This document shows, piece by piece, positions 1 through 5,387 of a DNA stretch of 5,781 nucleotides. The DNA comes from Candidatus Stahliibacteriota bacterium. GTDB taxonomy: Bacteria; Hydrothermota; Tepidihabitantia; B3-TA06. The position numbers and the translations under genes were made by a program. Every line of letters begins with the position of its first letter. Within the stretch, counting starts at the first letter, position 1. The notes under the pieces are model-generated. The model saw nothing but the letters and a program-made list of their open reading frames with translations. It was not told where the DNA came from and did not search any database. The stretch lies in assembly GCA_030592225.1 (NCBI GenBank), contig JAUVJT010000137.1:1-5781 (forward strand). Reading direction: 5' to 3'.

Positions 1-153
1 AGGGTGGAGTTAGATAATGGTTTCAAGGTACTGGTGCATCTTTCGGGCAAGATGCGGATGCACTACATTAAGATTCTTCCCGGAGACCGGGTGCTGGTGG
101 AGCTTTCTCCATACGATCTTACCCGGGGCCGGATTGTTTACAGGTTTAAGTAA
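1..153 (+). CDS. infA: Translation initiation factor IF-1, 3' end (partial)
   Basis: The first 50 codons of the window read in frame to a TAA stop and match the C-terminal two thirds of IF-1. IF-1 is a small OB-fold protein that occupies the A site of the 30S subunit during initiation. The run HLSGKMRMHYIKILPGDRV followed by ELSPYDLTRGRIVYRFK is the family's most conserved stretch. IF-1 is usually about 72 residues, so roughly 22 N-terminal residues and the start lie upstream of the window. It sits 32 bases ahead of rpmJ, the usual arrangement between the spc and alpha gene blocks. Identification is essentially certain; only the 5' end is missing. Confidence 0.97.
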   Translation, partial: RVELDNGFKVLVHLSGKMRMHYIKILPGDRVLVELSPYDLTRGRIVYRFK

Positions 154-185
154 AGGTTAAGAGAACGTTGCAAGGAGTTAGTTGA

Positions 186-302
186 ATGAAAGTTAAAGCC
201 TCGATAAAAAAAAGGTGTATGCACTGCAAGATTGTCAAACGCCATGGAAAGGTATTTGTGATTTGCAAGCGTAACCCCAAGCATAAACAGAGGCAAGGTT
301 AG
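186..302 (+). CDS. rpmJ: 50S ribosomal protein bL36
   Basis: This 38-residue basic protein starts MKVKASIKKRCMHCKIVKR and ends in a Lys/Arg-rich tail, the normal length and sequence of bL36, a small zinc-binding protein of the large subunit. Its zinc ligands are present as C11, C14, C27 and H33, so it is the zinc-containing (C+) form, not the Cys-free paralogue some bacteria use under zinc limitation. An AAGGAG site at 172-177 lies 8 bases before the ATG. The gene follows infA and precedes rpsM by 8 bases, and its TAG stop overlaps the rpsM ribosome binding site. Confidence 0.97.
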   Translation: MKVKASIKKRCMHCKIVKRHGKVFVICKRNPKHKQRQG

Positions 303-310
303 GAGGGCCG

Positions 311-688
311 ATGGCACGAATTTCTGGCGTAGATCTGCCTTCCAATAAGGCTATTGAATATGCGTTGCCCGACATTTATGGAATCGGGCTGGTAACTTCC
401 AGAAAGATTCTTGGAAAAACGGGAATCAATCCCGGCAAAAAAGTCAAGGATCTGGATGAGAAGGAATTGGCTCTCATCAGACGGGAGATAGAAGACCATC
501 ATAAGATTGAGGGTGGTCTTCGCGCGGAGATATCCGCCGATATCAAACGCCTTGTGGAAATAAACTGCTATAGGGGTGTTCGTCACAAAATGGGTTTGCC
601 TGTCCGCGGGCAGCGGACGCATACCAACGCTCGTACCCGCAAAGGTCCCAAGAAGACAAGCGGTGCGATTAAGAAGAAGAAAGCCTAG
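311..688 (+). CDS. rpsM: 30S ribosomal protein uS13
   Basis: The 125-residue product matches uS13, a protein of the 30S head that contacts the P-site tRNA and the intersubunit bridge to the large subunit. The N-terminus MARISGVDLPSNKAIEYAL, the helix-turn region with YGIGLVTSRKIL, the motif YRGVRHKMGLPVRGQRTHTN near residues 90-107, and the basic tail ending KKKKA are all characteristic. Length is normal. AGGAGG at 301-306 lies four bases before the ATG and fixes this start. It is the first gene of the classic rpsM-rpsK-rpsD-rpoA-rplQ order, and its stop overlaps the rpsK ribosome binding site. Confidence 0.98.
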   Translation: MARISGVDLPSNKAIEYALPDIYGIGLVTSRKILGKTGINPGKKVKDLDEKELALIRREIEDHHKIEGGLRAEISADIKRLVEINCYRGVRHKMGLPVRGQRTHTNARTRKGPKKTSGAIKKKKA

Positions 689-692
689 GAGG
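687..692 (+). promoter_or_regulatory. Ribosome binding site of rpsK (decides a TTG start)
   Basis: A perfect AGGAGG overlaps the rpsM stop codon and sits four bases before TTG at 697. No ATG or GTG occurs nearby in frame, and the protein N-terminus from this TTG (MARKRVRRKKRR) fits uS11, so the TTG start is well supported. Confidence 0.85.
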
Positions 693-696
693 ATCG

Positions 697-1080
697 TTGG
701 CTAGAAAGAGAGTTCGTCGCAAGAAGAGGAGATTTCCCGAGGCGGGGATCGTTAAGATTTTTGCAACCTTTAACAATACGATAGTTTCAATAGGCGATCT
801 TGAGGGCAACGTTCTCGTTTGGACTTCGGGTGGACGTATAGGTTTCAAGGGATCTAAGAAAGGCACTCCTTTTGCCGCCCAGCAGGCCACAGAAGCCGCG
901 GCACGTGATGCCGCTTCCCAGGGACTGAAAAAGGTCAAGGTTTACGTGAAAGGCCCGGGACCGGGTCGTGAGGCCGCTATTCGTTCCCTGCAGAACGCAG
1001 GACTGCAAATAACCAGGATCGTTGATACCACCCCCATACCTCATAACGGTTGCAGGCCGCCTAAGCAGCGCAGGATTTAG
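697..1080 (+). CDS. rpsK: 30S ribosomal protein uS11
   Basis: The 127-residue product is uS11, a protein of the 30S platform near the mRNA exit and the E site. Visible hallmarks are FNNTIVSIGDLEGNV at residues 25-39, GFKGSKKGTPFAAQQA in the middle, VKGPGPGREAAIRSL near residues 84-98, and the C-terminal TPIPHNGCRPPKQRRI. The Asn-Gly pair there (N117-G118) corresponds to the E. coli position known to form isoaspartate. The start is TTG, fixed by AGGAGG at 687-692. Length is normal and the gene lies 8 bases after rpsM and 8 before rpsD. Confidence 0.98.
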   Translation: MARKRVRRKKRRFPEAGIVKIFATFNNTIVSIGDLEGNVLVWTSGGRIGFKGSKKGTPFAAQQATEAAARDAASQGLKKVKVYVKGPGPGREAAIRSLQNAGLQITRIVDTTPIPHNGCRPPKQRRI

Positions 1081-1088
1081 GAGAGACC

Positions 1089-1703
1089 ATGGCTCGAGAT
1101 TTATCACCCGTTTGTAAGAAGTGTCGCCGTGAGGGCGAGAAGCTTTTTCTTAAAGGTGAGCGTTGTCTATCTGATAAGTGCGCTCTTTCTCGCCGCGGCG
1201 CCAAGGAGCGCTCCCGTTACAGCAGACGCGCCTCCGCGTATTCCTTGCAGCTCAAGGAAAAGCAAAAGCTGCGTCTGATGTACGGGATGTTCGAGGGGCA
1301 GTTCCGCCGGTTTTTCAAGATGGCGGCGAAGCGTGGCAATCCGGCCATTGGACTTCTTTTGCTTCTTGAACGCAGATTAGACAATGTTGTTTACCGGATC
1401 GGTTGGGCTCAGAGTCGTTCCAAGGCCAGGCAGCTGGTTTGCCATGGGCATATTGCCATTGGCGGGCACAAGGTGGATATTCCTTCTTATCTTGTGAAGG
1501 CTGCAGATGATATTGGACTGCGCAAGCCGGATGCAGCTTCTGCTCAGGAGTTGGCGGAGCTTGTTGATACCACCAGATTGGTTTCCTGGCTTTCTGCTGA
1601 TAACAGTGGAAAGAAAGCGCAGATTACGCGTTTGCCTGCAGCTGAGGACGTGGCCGAGATACCGATTAATACCCAGCTCGTAGTTGAGCTTTACTCCAAG
1701 TAA
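1089..1703 (+). CDS. rpsD: 30S ribosomal protein uS4
   Basis: The 204-residue product is uS4, a primary 16S rRNA-binding protein of the 30S body. In many bacteria it is also the translational autoregulator of this operon; that role here is not shown by the sequence. The N-terminus carries a zinc site, C9-x2-C12-x13-C26-x4-C31, so this is the zinc-binding (C+) form. The S4 RNA-binding domain follows at about residues 90-150, with RLDNVVYRIGWAQSRSKARQ and LVCHGHIAIGGHKVDIPSY. The C-terminus QLVVELYSK is also typical. AGGAGA at 1079-1084 lies four bases before the ATG. Confidence 0.98.
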   Translation: MARDLSPVCKKCRREGEKLFLKGERCLSDKCALSRRGAKERSRYSRRASAYSLQLKEKQKLRLMYGMFEGQFRRFFKMAAKRGNPAIGLLLLLERRLDNVVYRIGWAQSRSKARQLVCHGHIAIGGHKVDIPSYLVKAADDIGLRKPDAASAQELAELVDTTRLVSWLSADNSGKKAQITRLPAAEDVAEIPINTQLVVELYSK

Positions 1704-1709
1704 TGGAGG
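1704..1709 (+). promoter_or_regulatory. Ribosome binding site of rpoA (decides a GTG start)
   Basis: TGGAGG directly follows the rpsD TAA stop and lies four bases before GTG at 1714, the same spacing as for rpsM, rpsK and rpsD. An in-frame TTG at 1684 would start inside rpsD, upstream of this site, and would add ten residues not expected in alpha. Confidence 0.75.
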
Positions 1710-1713
1710 GTTA

Positions 1714-2721
1714 GTGTCTGAGCGAACTAGATTTATCAAAATTGCCGATGCAGTTGCGGTAGACCGGGAAACGCTTACCGACTCTTTTGGTCGGTTTACG
1801 TTCGGTCCCCTGGCCAGAGGTTGGGGATGGACCATGGGAACGGTTCTGCGTCGTGCCATGCTTTCTTCGGTTGAAGGCGCGGCGAGTACGCAACTGCGGA
1901 TCGATGGAGTTATCCATGAGTTTTCCAGTATAGATGGCGTACTGGAAGACGTTCCGTTAATGGTTCTTAACATCAAGAAACTGCGATTTAAACTTGAAGG
2001 CGCTGATTTTGAATACGCTCGTCTGCACGCGACTGAGCCTCGGGAGTACACTGGAGCGGATCTTGAGCTAGGCGCGAACTTGAAACTGGTAAATACCGAC
2101 CTCTCCGTTCTTACCCTTAGCGCAAAGGATCGTCCTCTTCATTTGGAGATAAAGGTCGAACGTGGACGAGGTTATGAAAGCCAGGAATCGGTAAAGAAGC
2201 GTTCACCTGCTGAAAGTTCGGGAACCATTTTCCTAGACGCCTTTTATTCCCCTGTTCGTCAGGTCAAGATTGACGTTTCCAATGTACGCTTCGGAGATCG
2301 TACCGATTATGAACAAGTTGTATTCGAGATCGATACCGACGGCAGTATTAGTCCGGAGGAAACACTTGCCCACACTGCCCAGCTTCTCAGGAGTCACGTG
2401 GATTCTCTTTTCCGTGTCGTAGATCCCCAGGCCAGTTCCGCAGAATCGGCAGAAGCGGAGGGTTCCGCCTGGAACGAGATGCTCGTGGAATCCCTGGAAG
2501 TACCGAATACGGTCAAGAAAGCGCTGGCTGATCACGCTGTAAAAACAGTGGCTGAATTGATTAAGCATACGGAAGAAGAAATCAAGGCATGGGGCGACAT
2601 TAAACCGCGTTCCTTCTCAACCTTGCGTTCGCGACTGGAATCTCTGGGAGCTAAATTTTCCACAGGAGAAAGTGCTGCCGAGGAGGAAATGAAAGAAGAG
2701 GCAAAGAAAGATGAGGCATAG
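1714..2721 (+). CDS. rpoA: DNA-directed RNA polymerase subunit alpha
   Basis: This 335-residue protein is the alpha subunit, whose N-terminal domain dimerises to scaffold the beta subunits and whose C-terminal domain binds upstream promoter DNA and activators. The assembly region is clear: FGPLARGWGWTMGTVLRR at residues 30-47, then IDGVIHEFSSIDGVLEDVP. The second conserved block, SPVRQVKIDVSNVRFGDRTDYEQVVFEI, covers the end of the N-terminal domain. After an Ala/Glu/Ser linker, residues 261-315 align without gaps to the E. coli C-terminal domain, but several DNA-contact residues differ: R265 corresponds to T266, N268 to K269 and G296 to K297. The protein ends in an acidic tail (316-335). Start chosen as GTG from the TGGAGG site; a longer reading from TTG at 1684 is less likely. 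The 3' end overlaps rplQ by 11 bases. Confidence 0.96.
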   Translation: MSERTRFIKIADAVAVDRETLTDSFGRFTFGPLARGWGWTMGTVLRRAMLSSVEGAASTQLRIDGVIHEFSSIDGVLEDVPLMVLNIKKLRFKLEGADFEYARLHATEPREYTGADLELGANLKLVNTDLSVLTLSAKDRPLHLEIKVERGRGYESQESVKKRSPAESSGTIFLDAFYSPVRQVKIDVSNVRFGDRTDYEQVVFEIDTDGSISPEETLAHTAQLLRSHVDSLFRVVDPQASSAESAEAEGSAWNEMLVESLEVPNTVKKALADHAVKTVAELIKHTEEEIKAWGDIKPRSFSTLRSRLESLGAKFSTGESAAEEEMKEEAKKDEA

Positions 2722-3289
2722 GAAAGATCTTGCAAAACTAGGGCGTCCGAGCGCCCATCGGAAGGCATTGGTTGGCTCGCTGGTGCGTTCATTGTTTCTT
2801 TACGATAGCATTAAGACTACATTAACCAAGGCAAAGGCGGCGCAAAGATTAGCCGAGAGGCTGGTTAGCCGGAGCCGGCGGGATGATTTAGCTGCGCGGC
2901 GTTACGTTAATACGTATCTTAACGATCATAAGCTGGTAGCCCATCTCTTTAAGGAAATATCTCCTCGTTTCGAAGATCGTAATAGTGGATTCACGCGGAT
3001 ATTCATACTGGGAACCCGTCAGGGAGACGGTGCGCAGATGGCTGTACTTGAAATGACGGTTAAGGGCGAAGCTAAGAAAACCAAGAAAGTCAAATCTACA
3101 TCAAAATCCCAGGCAAAGGAATCTGACAAGTCCAAGACTAAAACGAAGGCTAAAGCGAAAGAAAAGACGAAGGATAAATCCCCCGGGAAGGAATCTAAGA
3201 AAGAAGCGTCCGCCAGAAAGCAAGCAAGTAAGCCTTCTAAACCTGTTGCTGTCAAGAAGAAGGGAACCCCTAAACAGAAGTCTAAATAA
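2711..3289 (+). CDS. rplQ: 50S ribosomal protein bL17 with long Lys-rich C-terminal extension
   Basis: Residues 1 to about 119 are bL17, a large-subunit protein near the exit of the peptide tunnel. The start MRHRKDLAKLGRPSAHRKAL, the segment SIKTTLTKAKAAQRLAERL and the ending FTRIFILGTRQGDGAQMAVLEM are family hallmarks. The usual protein is about 115-130 residues; this one has 192. The extra residues 121-192 contain 28 lysines with Ser, Thr, Ala and Glu, look disordered, and show no domain. The reading frame is continuous, so the tail is an extension and not a second gene. AAGAGG at 2696-2701 lies nine bases before the ATG, which itself lies inside the end of rpoA, so translation is probably coupled. 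The TAA stop directly abuts the next gene. Confidence 0.96.
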   Translation: MRHRKDLAKLGRPSAHRKALVGSLVRSLFLYDSIKTTLTKAKAAQRLAERLVSRSRRDDLAARRYVNTYLNDHKLVAHLFKEISPRFEDRNSGFTRIFILGTRQGDGAQMAVLEMTVKGEAKKTKKVKSTSKSQAKESDKSKTKTKAKAKEKTKDKSPGKESKKEASARKQASKPSKPVAVKKKGTPKQKSK

Positions 3290-3634
3290 GTGCTTCGAGT
3301 TTTTCTTCAAGCCAAGCTTTACCCGGTCAGGGTTACCGAGACCGAACTTGAATACGACGGCAGCCTGGGGTTGAGCAGGACATTGATTGAGGAGGCGGGT
3401 TTATCCCCTGGTCAGATAGTATTGGTTGTTAATCTCGCCAACGGTGAGCGGTTCGAAACCTACCTTATTGAGCGGGAAGAAGGAGTTTGTTCGTTAAACG
3501 GCGGTACGGCGCGACTGGGCATGATTGGCGACAATCTCATCGTCATGGCGTTCGTCTACCTTGATCCTGGGGAAACCGTTACTCCCCGAGTCGTCAAAGT
3601 GGATCCTGAAAACGTCCCAACGGGGCAGACGTGA
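3290..3634 (+). CDS. panD: Aspartate 1-decarboxylase precursor (pyruvoyl enzyme)
   Basis: PanD converts L-aspartate to beta-alanine for pantothenate and coenzyme A synthesis in the cytoplasm. It is made as a proenzyme that cleaves itself at Gly24-Ser25, the new Ser becoming the pyruvoyl cofactor. The 114-residue product has the family layout: LRVFLQAKLYPVRVT at the start with K9, YDGS at 22-25 containing the G24-S25 site, NGERFETY with R54, T57 and Y58, and SLNGGTARL with the conserved Asn at 70. One difference is Tyr at position 11, where E. coli, Bacillus and Corynebacterium enzymes have His. Length is slightly short (116-140 is usual). The GTG start directly follows the rplQ stop with no strong ribosome binding site, suggesting coupled translation. 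The stop overlaps the next start as GTGA. Confidence 0.9.
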   Translation: MLRVFLQAKLYPVRVTETELEYDGSLGLSRTLIEEAGLSPGQIVLVVNLANGERFETYLIEREEGVCSLNGGTARLGMIGDNLIVMAFVYLDPGETVTPRVVKVDPENVPTGQT

Positions 3635-4584
3635 CCGTAATCATCCTGGCCGCTGGCAAGGGGAAGCGGATGAACAAATCCATCCCCAAGGTTATGGCTC
3701 CTTTGCTGGGGCGTCCCATGATTTCTCACATCCTGGGAACGGCTCAGCGATTCTCACCCGAACATATTTTGATAGTGGTAAGCTCCACCGGTCATGAGAA
3801 AATCCACCAGGAGCTTGGTGATGAAGGGATCACCTACATCGTTCAGCCCGAAGCCCTGGGAACGGCCGATGCCGTTAGACTCTGCCGGGACAGTGTAGGG
3901 ACGCGCAGGATTATGGTACTCTGCGGGGACGTGCCCCTGATTCGCTCCGAAACCCTGTCCGATATGATAGCGCTTCATCAATCCAGCGGTGCAGCCGCTA
4001 CTTTGCTTTCCACCGAGGTGTTCGATCCGTCAGGGTACGGACGTATCGTTCGTAACGGTGACGGAACCGTATGTAAAATCGTCGAAGATAAAGATGCGTC
4101 ATCGGATGAACGCAAAATTCGGGAAATCAATTCGGGTTCATACATTTTTGAATCGAATCTGTTGTTTGACTTGCTCGAACGAGTCGAACCCAGTCCGGCT
4201 ACCGGTGAATACTATCTAACCGACGTTGTGGCGATGATTGTTGAGGGGGGGATGCGTGTTGAAGCCCTTAAAATTGACGATAACAGTGAACTTATGGGGG
4301 TTAACGATTCGGCAGCCCTGAAGCGTGTGGAGGATATCTTTCGCAGACGTCTGTTGTCAGGATGGCGGCATGCGGGTGTGAGTATCGAGCATCCTCATAT
4401 GATTGTGGCTGATAGCGAGGTTGAACTGGCAGCGGGCGCTCACGTGAGCGGCAGAGCCATATTGAGGGGGGCTACACGTATAGGTCCTGGATCGCATGTC
4501 GGGCCTTCCGTTGCGTTGGAAGATACAGTGGTAGAAGGTAATAGCTGCATAAAGGGGACGAGATCAAAAAGTTCATCCTCGTAG
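3631..4584 (+). CDS. glmU: GlmU-like UDP-GlcNAc pyrophosphorylase, short form without acetyltransferase region
   Basis: Residues 1 to about 230 form a nucleotidyltransferase domain of the GlmU type, which joins GlcNAc-1-phosphate and UTP to give UDP-GlcNAc, a precursor of peptidoglycan and lipopolysaccharide. The nucleotide loop LAAGKGKRM (6-14), the PK lysine (K20), GTADAV (78-83), the metal-binding GDVPLI with D100, E142, N157 and N215 all have E. coli GlmU counterparts, as does EYYLTDVV. From about residue 240 a few left-handed beta-helix hexapeptide turns follow, then the protein stops at 317; GlmU is normally about 450-460. The acetyltransferase region with the counterparts of R333, K351 and H363 is therefore absent. 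The DNA downstream encodes another gene, so this is not a frameshifted full GlmU. Substrate could be another sugar phosphate. GTG start overlaps the panD stop by four bases. Confidence 0.82.
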   Translation: MTVIILAAGKGKRMNKSIPKVMAPLLGRPMISHILGTAQRFSPEHILIVVSSTGHEKIHQELGDEGITYIVQPEALGTADAVRLCRDSVGTRRIMVLCGDVPLIRSETLSDMIALHQSSGAAATLLSTEVFDPSGYGRIVRNGDGTVCKIVEDKDASSDERKIREINSGSYIFESNLLFDLLERVEPSPATGEYYLTDVVAMIVEGGMRVEALKIDDNSELMGVNDSAALKRVEDIFRRRLLSGWRHAGVSIEHPHMIVADSEVELAAGAHVSGRAILRGATRIGPGSHVGPSVALEDTVVEGNSCIKGTRSKSSSS

Positions 4585-4589
4585 TCCTC

Positions 4590-4988
4590 GTGATTCTTGT
4601 GGCAGGTGCGTTGGCTTCCATTACCTACTATCTCGTTACCAGGGGGAACAGGGGGGAAGAAAGACCGATTCCCCAAGGTTCGGTTCGTGTGGAAATTCTT
4701 AACGGCTGCGGCCAGGCAGGGGTTGCCAGACGTGCCAAGGCGTATCTTCGTGACGAGGGTTACGACATTTTGTCTATAGGCGATGCCAGGGGGCTTTTTG
4801 CCGAAACAATAATCGTAGAACGTCTCAGTCCTGCCAACGTAAACGCTCGATCGCTTGCCCGTACACTCAGACTCAACGAAAAATCGGTCACACAATCACT
4901 TGATTCCCTTTCACCGGTTTGGGTTACACTCATTATTGGACAAGATTACAAACACTATCTGCCTGATACAGTGGAGACCATTCAATGA
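4590..4988 (+). CDS. Membrane-anchored LytR_C-domain protein
   Basis: The product has a hydrophobic N-terminal segment followed by a LytR_C domain (also called LytR/CpsA/Psr C-terminal domain), a small module of unclear biochemical function found on envelope proteins. The domain runs from about residue 31 to 120: VRVEILNGCGQAGVARRAKA with the characteristic LNGxG, an ETIIVER strand, and the closing WVTLIIGQDY. There is no LytR catalytic domain. The frame is open back to 4545, and starting at GTG 4590 cuts into the membrane segment. An ATC at 4563, five bases after GGGG (4554-4557), would give MKKFILVVLVILVAG, a textbook signal anchor, for 141 residues instead of 132. I give the GTG as the conservative start. 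It lies at or over the 3' end of the glmU-like gene and overlaps rsfS by ATGA. Confidence 0.8.
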   Translation: MILVAGALASITYYLVTRGNRGEERPIPQGSVRVEILNGCGQAGVARRAKAYLRDEGYDILSIGDARGLFAETIIVERLSPANVNARSLARTLRLNEKSVTQSLDSLSPVWVTLIIGQDYKHYLPDTVETIQ

Positions 4989-5335
4989 AACTGAGCGGCG
5001 CCTTTGTTAAAAAGATTGCAAGACTTCTTATTGATAAAAAGGCGCAGGCGGTGCGTATTCTTGACGTTCGCAAACTTTCCTCGGTCACCGAATTTTTCGT
5101 CTTCGCCACGGCTTCATCGAGTGTCCACAACCGTGCACTTGCCGAGGAACTCAGGTTGAAGACTAAGACAGACTGGAAGTTGCACCATGTCGAGGGGGTA
5201 GAAGGAGGTGACTGGATTCTTTTAGATTTCATCGAGGTTATAGTACATATTTTCCTTCATGAAACACGTTCGTTCTATGAACTTGAACAATTGTGGGGTG
5301 ATGAAATGGAGGTTAAGTTCACTCAAAAGACTTGA
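4985..5335 (+). CDS. rsfS: Ribosome silencing factor RsfS
   Basis: This 116-residue protein belongs to the RsfS (Iojap/DUF143) family, which binds uL14 on the large subunit and blocks subunit joining, lowering translation when nutrients are short. Family features seen are ILDVRKLSSVTEFFVFATASS (residues 25-45), then HVEGVEGGDWILLDFIEVIVHIF, and the closing RSFYELEQLW near the C-terminus. Length is normal. GGAG at 4973-4976 lies eight bases before the ATG, whose first bases overlap the stop of the LytR_C gene (ATGA). In many bacteria rsfS lies near nadD; that gene is not seen here. The TGA stop overlaps the -35 element of the next promoter. Confidence 0.95.
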   Translation: MKLSGAFVKKIARLLIDKKAQAVRILDVRKLSSVTEFFVFATASSSVHNRALAEELRLKTKTDWKLHHVEGVEGGDWILLDFIEVIVHIFLHETRSFYELEQLWGDEMEVKFTQKT

Positions 5336-5359
5336 CATCCGTCAAAATAGTTTTATGGT
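5332..5359 (+). promoter_or_regulatory. Probable sigma-70-type promoter for the PTS EIIA gene
   Basis: A perfect -35 TTGACA (5332-5337) is followed after 16 bases by TATGGT (5354-5359), which matches four of six bases of TATAAT including the first two and the last. Transcription would start near 5366, giving a short leader before the GTG at 5388. The -35 overlaps the rsfS stop and is part of the inverted repeat TTGAC-atcc-GTCAA (5332-5345), which could be an operator. The -10 is weak, so confidence is moderate. Confidence 0.5.
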
Positions 5360-5377
5360 AGTACGGTAGATTATAAA

Positions 5378-5383
5378 AGGAGG
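5378..5383 (+). promoter_or_regulatory. Ribosome binding site of the PTS EIIA gene (decides a GTG start)
   Basis: AGGAGG, within AAAAGGAGG, lies four bases before GTG at 5388, the same spacing as for rpsM, rpsK, rpsD and rpoA. It fixes the GTG as the start of the last gene. Confidence 0.8.
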
Positions 5384-5387
5384 TTCG

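Noticed and set aside
1684..1713. Longer rpoA starting at TTG 1684
   Set aside because: This start lies inside rpsD and upstream of the TGGAGG site, and adds ten residues not expected in alpha; GTG 1714 fits better.
1377..2051. Long open frame of 224 codons on the - strand over rpsD and rpoA
   Set aside because: It lies opposite two certain, highly conserved genes, crosses their boundary, matches no family I recognise, and has no sign of its own ribosome binding site.
2741..2756. GC-rich inverted repeat GGGCG/CGCCC near the start of rplQ, a possible terminator or regulatory hairpin
   Set aside because: It encodes the conserved L17 segment GRPSAH, has only a 5-bp stem, and no T-run follows.
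4243..4250. Run of seven G residues as a possible frameshift or phase-variation site in the glmU-like gene
   Set aside because: The frame is correct on both sides, with conserved residues (N157 before, N215 after), so no shift is needed, and the run is too short to suggest phase variation.
4273..4301. Internal promoter starting with TTGACG inside the glmU-like gene
   Set aside because: The bases encode conserved protein sequence (IDDNSELMGVND) and no good -10 follows at 16-18 bases.
4440..4895. Open frame of 151 codons on the - strand across the glmU-like/LytR_C junction
   Set aside because: It is antisense to two recognisable protein families and its composition looks like a complement of coding DNA.
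5332..5354. Rho-independent terminator after rsfS
   Set aside because: The TTGAC/GTCAA stem is short and A/T-rich, and the following T-run is only four bases and displaced, so it would be a poor terminator.
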